A DNA stretch of 12,022 nt from JBEKYH01 sp049511115 (GTDB taxonomy: Bacteria; Planctomycetota; Phycisphaerae; Tepidisphaerales; Tepidisphaeraceae). The notes under the pieces were generated by a model. That model searched no databases. It worked only from the letters and a program-made list of their open reading frames with translations, and was not told the origin of the DNA. The stretch lies in NCBI GenBank assembly GCA_049511115.1, contig JBEKYH010000110.1, forward strand, positions 1 through 12,022, given 5' to 3'. The translations under genes and the position numbers were made by a program. This document shows positions 6,941-12,022 of the stretch, piece by piece (positions within the stretch are counted from its first letter, which is position 1; every line of letters starts with the position of its first letter).

Positions 6941-6979
6941 CGTAACGCGTAACGTAACGCATGGCAGACGGGGCGTCAA
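6941..6979 (-). promoter_or_regulatory. Putative higBA promoter with overlapping operator-like repeats
   Basis: On the minus strand TTGACG (6974-6979; 5 of 6 consensus) and TACGTT (6951-6956; 3 of 6) are 17 bases apart. The -10 lies inside three near-tandem GTAACG-type units at 6941-6960 (plus strand CGTAACG, CGTAACG, TAACGC). Repeats over the -10 are a sensible place for HigA or HigBA binding and autoregulation. The leader would be about 10 bases. Operator function is inferred. Confidence 0.42.
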
Positions 6980-7153
6980 ATACGCTCGCCTCCTGAGGCA
7001 CTTCGCCAATCGTACTCGCGGAGAGGCCCGCAACGCGATATTGTAGCGCTCGGGATTTTCACCCTATCCACGGTCTGGGCGACGCCTGAAAGTGGGGCTG
7101 CGGCCGTGCGATCCACGTTGGCGCGGCGAAATACGACCAAGACCGGATCGGCT

Positions 7154-7158
7154 AAGGA
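7154..7158 (+). promoter_or_regulatory. Shine-Dalgarno deciding the start of the 87-residue gene
   Basis: AAGGA lies 8 bases before the ATG at 7167. The open frame extends 25 codons upstream to another ATG at 7092, but that start has no such site and the extra part does not fit the protein. Confidence 0.6.
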
Positions 7159-7166
7159 TATCGCAA

Positions 7167-7430
7167 ATGAACCGCGACCAAGCCTATCAAATCCTGGCGA
7201 CCGAGCTACGTTCCCTCACGCAACAGGGATACGACGCCCTCCTGCCCAAGGTCGGCAAAACAACGCAGCGTTTATTGAACATCGGCCAAGAGCCTTTGAC
7301 CGTCGAGGTACTCGTTCGATGGGACGATGTTCGCAAGCGAACAATTCGAGTCGATGCTGTAGCTCTTGGCCCATCGTGTTGGAAACTTGATCGGCTTGAA
7401 GAGTCAATCGTCGTTCGCCCCCCACAGTAG
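7167..7430 (+). CDS. Small conserved-type hypothetical protein (87 residues)
   Basis: The start is the ATG at 7167 because AAGGA sits 8 bases upstream and MNRDQAYQILATELRSL reads as a natural N-terminus. The protein has an N-terminal helix, then VEVLVRWDD at about 46-54 and a strand-rich C-terminus ending EESIVVRPPQ. The plan (an opening helix with DQAY.I...EL, a tyrosine-containing turn, then a V.V.WDD strand and a C-terminal -SIVV strand) resembles a small uncharacterised family I recall from planctomycetes and other bacteria, but I cannot name it. No signal peptide or catalytic motif is visible. It is divergent from higBA (233 bases between) and 147 bases upstream of ubiD. Function is unknown. 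Confidence 0.7.
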   Translation: MNRDQAYQILATELRSLTQQGYDALLPKVGKTTQRLLNIGQEPLTVEVLVRWDDVRKRTIRVDAVALGPSCWKLDRLEESIVVRPPQ

Positions 7431-7510
7431 CCGATCGCAGCCGATGCCGATCGCTAAGGAATGCTACATCCTGCAATGCTTTCTTCGCCCCCTTCGCGCC
7501 TTCGCGTTTA
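7431..7510. repeat. Short direct repeats between the 87-residue gene and ubiD
   Basis: The 147-base gap holds two kinds of short repeats. CCGATCG occurs at 7431-7437 and 7447-7453 with CCGATG between (7441-7446). CTTCGC occurs three times at 7483, 7492 and 7500. No intrinsic terminator (stem plus T-run) is clear. They may be remnants of dispersed intergenic repeats. Confidence 0.35.
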
Positions 7511-7542
7511 ATTCTTGAAGTATCGCACTCCCCGCACAGAAT

Positions 7543-7571
7543 TTGTCCCCTCCCCCCCCACCGTTTACCAT
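7543..7571 (+). promoter_or_regulatory. Possible leaderless promoter for ubiD
   Basis: TTGTCC (7543-7548; 4 of 6 consensus) and TACCAT (7566-7571; 4 of 6) are 17 bases apart, and the -10 ends 6 bases before the ATG at 7578. The sequence before the ATG is C-rich with an 8-C run at 7552-7559 and no Shine-Dalgarno. A second weak candidate, TTGAAG (7515-7520) with CAGAAT (7537-7542), would give a roughly 29-base leader. Confidence 0.33.
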
Positions 7572-7577
7572 CCCCCC

Positions 7578-9137
7578 ATGCCCACGCCGACCTTCGCCGA
7601 TCTTCTAAAGCTCCTCGAATCCCAGGGCGAACTCCTGCGCATCAAACCCCAGGTCAATCCCAAGCTCGAAATCTCCGAAATCACCGACCGCATCAGCAAA
7701 ACCCCCGCCCCGCACGCCCACAGCGAACCCGACCGCTCCCCCGCCGCCGCCCTCGGCGGCAAAGCCCTCCTCTTCGAATCCGTCGCCGGCTCGGACATTC
7801 CCGTGGCCATCAACACGTTCGGCTCCTACTGGCGGATCAACCAGGCCCTTGGCAGTAATTCCCTGCAAGAACTCGCCGACCGATTGGAACAACTCGTCAA
7901 ACCGGAAATGCCCACGACGCTCATGGAGAAGATGCGCAAACTCCCCGAGCTGATGAAGCTCGCCACCTTCCCTCCCAAGGTCGTCCGCAGCGGCATCTGC
8001 CAGCAAATTATTCTCGAAGGCGACCAAGCCGACCTAAACCGCCTCCCCATCATCCAATGCTGGCCCCTCGACGGCGACCTCACCAGCGGCCAGGTCTTCG
8101 ATCCCGCCGCCGCTGCCCGCCAAACCGAGCGCGGTTCCGGCCGCTACTTCACCTTCGGCGGCATCCATACCGTCGATCCCGAAACCGGCGACCGCAATAT
8201 CGGCATGTACCGCGTCCAGGTCTACGGCCCGCGCCGCTGTGCGATGCACTGGCACATGCACCACGACGGCGCCCGCCACTTCCGCAAATACGCCGCCCTC
8301 GGCCGCAAGATGCCCCTGGCCATCGTCCTCGGCGGCGAAAGCGTCCTTCCCTACGCCGCCACCGCGCCCCTGCCGCCGGGAATCGAAGAACTTCTCCTCG
8401 CCGGCTTCCTCAACGGCGGCGGCATCGAACTCGTGCAATGCCGCACCATTGACCTGCAAGTGCCGGCCAACGCGGAAATCGTCGTGGAAGGTTTCGTCGA
8501 TCCAACCGAAAAACTCATGGAAGGCCCGTTCGGCGATCACACCGGCTTTTATTCCATGGCCGATCTTTACCCCTCGTTTACAGTCACCGCGATCACGACA
8601 CGCAAAAACCCCATCTTCCCCGCCACCATCGTCGGCAAGCCCCCCATGGAAGACTACTTTCTCGGCAAAGCCACCGAGCGCATGTTCCTGCCGCTCTTGC
8701 GCACGCTCGTGCCGGACATTCTCGACTACAGCCTCCCCATTTCCGGCGTATTCCACAATTGCGCCTACATCAAAATCCGCAAGGAATACCCCTACCAGGC
8801 CCGCCGCGTGATGCACGCCATCTGGGGCGCGGGCCAGATGAGCTTCACCAAATTCATCATCGTCGTGGATGAGCACGTCAACGTGCACGATGAACAGGAT
8901 GTCCTCTTCCACCTCTTCTCCAATTGCGACCCGGAGCGCGACAGCGAGCTCGTGCACGGTCCCGTGGATATCCTCGACCATGCCTCCCCCGCCCACGGCG
9001 CGGGCAGCAAAATGGGCTTCGACGCCACGGTAAAATGGCCCGAAGAGGGAGTCGTTCGCCGCTGGCCCAGGGAACTGGAAATGGACGCCGCCACTAAGGC
9101 GCTGGTCGATCGTCGCTGGAAGGAATATGGAATATGA
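7578..9137 (+). CDS. UbiD-family prenylated-FMN-dependent decarboxylase
   Basis: This 519-residue protein matches the roughly 490-520 of UbiD and relatives, which (de)carboxylate aromatic or unsaturated acids, for example 4-hydroxy-3-polyprenylbenzoate in ubiquinone synthesis or a late step in menaquinone synthesis. The start at 7578 gives the normal N-terminus (FADLLKLLESQGELLRI); the frame extends 21 codons further without family similarity. Motifs: NIGMYRVQV (207-215), where N207 and R212 correspond to the metal- and cofactor-binding Asn and the catalytic Arg; MHWHMHHDG (223-231) supplying the metal His; EELLLAGFL (270-278) with the metal Glu; EIVVEGFVDPTEKLMEGPFGDHTGFY (300-325), of which the EGPFGDHTG part is the family signature. 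The protein appears catalytically complete. UbiX, which makes prenyl-FMN, is not in this window. The substrate cannot be assigned. The next gene overlaps by ATGA, so the two form an operon. Confidence 0.95.
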   Translation: MPTPTFADLLKLLESQGELLRIKPQVNPKLEISEITDRISKTPAPHAHSEPDRSPAAALGGKALLFESVAGSDIPVAINTFGSYWRINQALGSNSLQELADRLEQLVKPEMPTTLMEKMRKLPELMKLATFPPKVVRSGICQQIILEGDQADLNRLPIIQCWPLDGDLTSGQVFDPAAAARQTERGSGRYFTFGGIHTVDPETGDRNIGMYRVQVYGPRRCAMHWHMHHDGARHFRKYAALGRKMPLAIVLGGESVLPYAATAPLPPGIEELLLAGFLNGGGIELVQCRTIDLQVPANAEIVVEGFVDPTEKLMEGPFGDHTGFYSMADLYPSFTVTAITTRKNPIFPATIVGKPPMEDYFLGKATERMFLPLLRTLVPDILDYSLPISGVFHNCAYIKIRKEYPYQARRVMHAIWGAGQMSFTKFIIVVDEHVNVHDEQDVLFHLFSNCDPERDSELVHGPVDILDHASPAHGAGSKMGFDATVKWPEEGVVRRWPRELEMDAATKALVDRRWKEYGI

Positions 9138-9973
9138 GATTCCGGACTTTTCCCGTTCTTGCAGTTTTTCTCCTCGCCAACGGCTGCGGAGCGCAACCCG
9201 CGAGCCAACCCGCTTCCGGGCTACCGACGATCACCATCCAGATCGCCGGCCGCCCCTTCGTGATGGAAGAAGCCACCAATCCCGGCCAACAAGACCTGGG
9301 CCTGGGCCGCCGCGATTCGCTGCCCTCCGATCACGGCATGATCTTCATTTATTCCCAACCGACGGAACTGAAAATCTCCGACACGGAAAATGTCCGCTTC
9401 CCGCTCGACGTAATTTTCCTCGACGGCCAAGACAACGTCTGCTCGATCCAGCAACTCAAAGCCTACGGCAACACCCCCTCGGACATGGTTCAAGGCCAGT
9501 TTATCCTTGAACTGAATCAGGGAACCGCCGCTTCGCTTGGCCTGAAAATCGGCGACCACGTCGCGCTCCCGCCGGACACCGCCAAAGCCGAACCCGTCCC
9601 CACCCTCCCCACCACCACCATGCAGATCGGCGGCCGCCCCTTCGTCATGGAAAAAGCCGTCACCTTCGACCAGCAACGCCGCGGCCTGATGTTCCGCGAT
9701 AACCTCCCCCCCGATCACGGCATGATCTTCATCTATCCCTCGCCAAGATCGCAGACCTTCTGGAACCACGACGTCCACTTCCCCCTGGACAACGTCTTCC
9801 TCGACGCCAGCGGAACCATCGTCTCCATCCAGCAGATGAACGCCTGGGATGACACCAACACCAACCCGGTGATCGCGCAATACATCCTCGAACTCAACCG
9901 CGGCACCTCCGACAAACTGGGATTAAAAGTCGGGGATCGCCTAGTCGTGCCGGATGATGCGAAAATGCCGTAG
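9134..9973 (+). CDS. Tandem DUF192 putative lipoprotein
   Basis: 279 residues. The N-terminus MRFRTFPVLAVFLLANGC is a signal sequence with C18 in a relaxed lipobox (A-N-G-C), so a membrane-attached lipoprotein is likely. Two DUF192 (COG1430) domains follow, at about 31-146 and 159-273, joined by a Pro-rich linker. The second keeps the family signature: RRGLMFRDNLPPDHGMIF, then TFW, FPLDNVFLD and YILELNRGTSDKLGLKVGD. In the first copy GLMFR has become GLGRR and the FW-type block is replaced by KISDTENV, while DHGMIFIY and FPLDVIFLD are kept. DUF192 has no established function. The ATG overlaps the ubiD stop (ATGA) and AAGGA lies 9 bases upstream, so translation is coupled to ubiD. The functional link to the decarboxylase is unknown. 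Confidence 0.93.
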   Translation: MRFRTFPVLAVFLLANGCGAQPASQPASGLPTITIQIAGRPFVMEEATNPGQQDLGLGRRDSLPSDHGMIFIYSQPTELKISDTENVRFPLDVIFLDGQDNVCSIQQLKAYGNTPSDMVQGQFILELNQGTAASLGLKIGDHVALPPDTAKAEPVPTLPTTTMQIGGRPFVMEKAVTFDQQRRGLMFRDNLPPDHGMIFIYPSPRSQTFWNHDVHFPLDNVFLDASGTIVSIQQMNAWDDTNTNPVIAQYILELNRGTSDKLGLKVGDRLVVPDDAKMP

Positions 9974-9995
9974 ACATCTGCCGCCGGCCATTTCA

Positions 9996-10024
9996 TTGAC
10001 TCCCCCGCACCATCCCTGAATAAT
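9996..10024 (+). promoter_or_regulatory. Strong sigma-70-like promoter giving a leaderless methyltransferase mRNA
   Basis: TTGACT (9996-10001; 5 of 6) and AATAAT (10019-10024; 5 of 6) are separated by exactly 17 bases. The -10 ends 8 bases before the ATG at 10033, so the expected transcription start is at or within a base or two of the A. There is no Shine-Dalgarno. This is the best promoter match in the window. Confidence 0.62.
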
Positions 10025-10032
10025 CGCCCCCA

Positions 10033-10890
10033 ATGAGCTGGATGGAAGACGCCAACGCCGCATCACGCGATATGCGGCGACTGGCCGGTCCGTATGCCCG
10101 AGCCATCCTGGTTGCCACGCCGCAGGGCAATTTCGCAGTCCCGGTCGATGATGTCTTTGTGGGCCTGGAGCTTCGCAATTCCGGCAGCTTTGCGGCCAAC
10201 GAACTCAACCTCCTTCGCTCGCTGTGTAACCCCAACACGCGGCTCCTCGCCGTCGGCGCCCACATCGGCGCCCTTGCCATTCCGCTCGCCAAAAGCTGCC
10301 ACAGCGTCACGGCCATCGAAGCCAATCCGCAAACCTTCGAGCTCCTCAATCTCAATGTCGCCCTGAACAGCCTGACCAATTTCCGCGCCATCAACAAAGC
10401 CGCCGGCAACCGCTGGGAGCAAATCGAATTCGTCATGAACCGCGTCAATACCGGCGGCTCCAAGCGCAAACCCGCCGTCGCGCGTCCCGATTTTTTCTAC
10501 GACAATCCCCAGATAATGAAGATCGAGTCCGCGCCGCTCGATGAGCTGCTTCCCGGCGAGACTTTTGACGTAGTGCTGATGGACATCGAGGGTTCTGAAT
10601 ATTTCGCGTTGCAGGGAATGCAGCGAATTCTCGCCTCCGCCGCCGTGCTACAGGTCGAATTCGCACCGCACCATTTGCAGTTTGTCGCCAATGTGTCTGT
10701 CGCCGATTTTCTGGCGACAATCACGCCTCATTTTCACTCAATGGTCATCCCCAGCAAGGGCACAATCCTCGCGCGCGACCAATTCATCCCGGTTCTTTCT
10801 GCCATGTTCAATCGCGGCGAATCCGATTCCGGCCTTCTCTTCTTCAAGCTCCCGCCCGACCAGGTGCATTGGCGATCTTCTCCCGCGTGA
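10033..10890 (+). CDS. FkbM-family SAM-dependent methyltransferase
   Basis: 285 residues. The SAM-binding motif I is LLAVGAHIGALAIPLAK (71-87), with the acidic residue after strand 2 in AIEANPQTFELLNLNVALN (94-112). The FkbM hallmark DVVLMDIEGSEYFALQGM is at 179-196. FkbM-type enzymes usually O-methylate sugars or related hydroxyl groups on surface glycans and natural products. The insertion around 138-160 (NTGGSKRKPAVARPDFFYDN) probably shapes the substrate pocket. The protein appears cytosolic. It faces a glycosyltransferase-like gene, which fits a glycan role, but the substrate is unknown. The start is supported by the promoter immediately upstream. No terminator is clear downstream; a palindromic repeat lies 46 bases after the stop. 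Confidence 0.9.
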   Translation: MSWMEDANAASRDMRRLAGPYARAILVATPQGNFAVPVDDVFVGLELRNSGSFAANELNLLRSLCNPNTRLLAVGAHIGALAIPLAKSCHSVTAIEANPQTFELLNLNVALNSLTNFRAINKAAGNRWEQIEFVMNRVNTGGSKRKPAVARPDFFYDNPQIMKIESAPLDELLPGETFDVVLMDIEGSEYFALQGMQRILASAAVLQVEFAPHHLQFVANVSVADFLATITPHFHSMVIPSKGTILARDQFIPVLSAMFNRGESDSGLLFFKLPPDQVHWRSSPA

Positions 10891-10936
10891 GGCGGTTCAC
10901 CTGAGTGCGACGCTTTTCTCAGCCTTGCCGCCGCAT

Positions 10937-11002
10937 TTCCCCCTCTCCATGCCCGCCGCGAGCTACGTCGAGCCGTACTCAGGGAGAGGGTCGGGGTGAG
11001 GG
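10937..11002. repeat. Intergenic palindromic repeat, copy C (long form)
   Basis: CCCTCTCC (10941-10948) pairs with GGAGAGGG (10983-10990) across a 34-base loop rich in GC, followed by TCGGGGTGAGGG. It is the fullest of three copies in the window and lies between two convergent genes (methyltransferase and TPR/glycosyltransferase). It could act as a bidirectional RNA hairpin there. The rest of the 163-base gap has no recognised feature. Confidence 0.75.
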
Positions 11003-11053
11003 TCGCATTTGATTTGCGGTAGCTGTTCGCAAAATGGGGGACGCTGCGCCTCT

Positions 11054-12022
11054 TCACTCCCCCTGCCGCCCCGTCATCGCCGCCAGCGCCTGGGCAACCT
11101 GCGTGATCGGCGTTTCCCAGTCCCCTGGCTTGGGTTGCCGAAACAACCGCATGGTCAAATACCACGGCGAATCCGCCCGATTGAGCAGCCACCGCCAGTC
11201 CGCGCCGAACGGCAGCAGCGTCCACACCGGCCGCCCCAGCGCGCCCGCCAGATGCGCCGTCGCCGTGTCGATGCTGATGATCAAATCCAGATTGGCCATG
11301 AGCGCCGCCGTCTCGGCAAAATCGCTCAACTCCCTCCCCCAATCGGCAATTGCCAACTCCGGCGCCTCCCTGATCTGCAACGCCGCCTCATTCTTTTGCA
11401 AACTGACGAACCAAACTCCCGGCACGCGAAACAGTGGCGTAAGTTGCCGCAACGCAATCCCCCGCCCAGTCGTCCGCGGTGCATTGCCGCTCCAGATCAC
11501 TCCGACCCTAAGCCCCTCCCGCGGCGCCCGCGCTTTCCATTTCGCTATAAGCTCACCCTCCGCCCACAGGTACGGCGTCGTGACCGGAATCGTCCCCAGG
11601 TCCGTCTTAAATATCTGCGGCAAACTTCCCACCGGGCAATACACATCAAATTCGCAATCCGGCGGATGCGTAATCACCCGCGCGTATTGATTCAAACATT
11701 GAAACAACCGCAACTGCTCGCTCCCGCACGCCAATATCACGCTGCCTCCGCGCTCGGCAACCATCGGCACATATCGCACAAATTGAAACGTATCCCCAAA
11801 CCCCGGCTCCACCAGCAGCAGGATGCGCCGGCCGGCAAGTGCTTCCCCGTTCCACTTCGGCTTGGTCAGCGTGAATCCCAGCTCCGCCCACTGCCGCAAC
11901 CGCGAGCTCCACTCCTGCAACCCCGACCGGCACTCATACCACGCCCACCCCCTCTTGAAATCGCCGAGAATCAACAGCGACCAGGCATAACACCAACGAG
12001 CCTTCACTAAATCCGGCTGCAG
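11054..12022 (-). CDS. TPR protein with glycosyltransferase-9-like domain, N-terminus cut by window edge
   Basis: The frame stays open to the right edge (322 residues seen). Although a GTG at 12007 could be read as a start, the five codons before it (LQPDL) plus KARWCYAWSLLILGDFKRGWAWYE form the end of a TPR repeat, so the gene clearly begins outside the window. After the TPR end comes a domain like heptosyltransferase family 9 / O-GlcNAc-transferase-like proteins: GRRILLLVEPGFGDTFQFVRY, then RVGVIWSGNAP, then LSDFAETAALMANLDLIISIDTATAHLAGALGRPVW and FGADWRWLLNRADSPWY, ending near MRLFRQPKPGDW. These blocks are the usual nucleotide-sugar-binding and catalytic core. It probably adds sugar to protein or surface glycan; the acceptor is unknown. 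It is convergent with the FkbM gene. Confidence 0.9.
   Translation of the reverse strand: MQPDLVKARWCYAWSLLILGDFKRGWAWYECRSGLQEWSSRLRQWAELGFTLTKPKWNGEALAGRRILLLVEPGFGDTFQFVRYVPMVAERGGSVILACGSEQLRLFQCLNQYARVITHPPDCEFDVYCPVGSLPQIFKTDLGTIPVTTPYLWAEGELIAKWKARAPREGLRVGVIWSGNAPRTTGRGIALRQLTPLFRVPGVWFVSLQKNEAALQIREAPELAIADWGRELSDFAETAALMANLDLIISIDTATAHLAGALGRPVWTLLPFGADWRWLLNRADSPWYLTMRLFRQPKPGDWETPITQVAQALAAMTGRQGE

Noticed and set aside
7092..7166. Upstream ATG extension of the 87-residue gene
   Set aside because: No Shine-Dalgarno before it, and the extra residues are Arg/Pro-rich without helix or strand pattern, unlike the rest.
8034..8996. 320-codon open frame antisense to ubiD
   Set aside because: Low-complexity G, A, V, D and H composition typical of a shadow frame opposite a GC-rich gene; the plus-strand UbiD motifs are unambiguous.
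10904..10926. CTGAG/CTCAG inverted repeat after the methyltransferase as a terminator
   Set aside because: Five-pair stem with a long loop and no downstream T-run; too weak to call.
10734..11342. 202-codon minus-strand open frame across the methyltransferase end and glycosyltransferase
   Set aside because: Covers two well-supported genes and repeat copy C; glycine- and alanine-rich shadow composition.
12005..12007. GTG at 12007 as the start of the glycosyltransferase-like gene
   Set aside because: The preceding in-frame codons (LQPDL) continue a TPR repeat up to the window edge, so the true start lies outside.

Overview
This 12 kb window looks like a GC-rich chromosomal segment from a planctomycete-type bacterium (Planctomycetota, perhaps Phycisphaerae-like). 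This placement is inferred. It rests on a very long SecA (1,275 residues) with large lineage-type insertions, a TPR/glycosyltransferase-9-like protein, relaxed lipobox and Shine-Dalgarno use, and the general protein style. No rRNA, tRNA, CRISPR array, insertion sequence or prophage was recognised.

Layout. The minus strand from about 6.9 kb down to 1 carries, in transcription order: a higBA toxin-antitoxin pair (6933-6360), a small secreted protein (6177-5881), secA (5771-1944), rpiA (1851-1174) and a membrane-anchored HEAT-repeat-like protein that runs off the left edge (1125-1). The plus strand carries an 87-residue conserved-type small protein (7167-7430), a UbiD-family decarboxylase (7578-9137), a tandem-DUF192 lipoprotein translationally coupled to it by an ATGA overlap (9134-9973), and an FkbM-type methyltransferase (10033-10890). 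A convergent TPR/glycosyltransferase gene (12022-11054, minus) enters from the right edge.

The main result is the unit upstream of secA. The small 98-residue protein has a Sec signal peptide and ends R-M-P-P-P-V-I-stop. The codons for Q-F-R just before that Pro-Pro-Pro run are complementary over nine contiguous bases to the secA ribosome-binding site (GCGGAGUUG). This is the layout of a secretion-monitoring arrest peptide of the SecM/ApdA/ApdP type. A ribosome stalled at the proline run would cover the blocking strand and free the secA ribosome-binding site. I know of no such system described in this phylum, but that needs a literature check.

Other themes. Genes that appear to be first in their transcripts lack a Shine-Dalgarno sequence and have -10-like hexamers only 6-17 bases before the ATG, with -35-like hexamers at 17-base spacing. 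This suggests leaderless or near-leaderless mRNAs. Most downstream genes (higA, secA, the HEAT protein, the DUF192 gene) have clear Shine-Dalgarno sites. A short imperfect palindromic repeat occurs three times in intergenic DNA, always in the same orientation. SecA shows a helical-scaffold region apparently expanded by repeat duplication.
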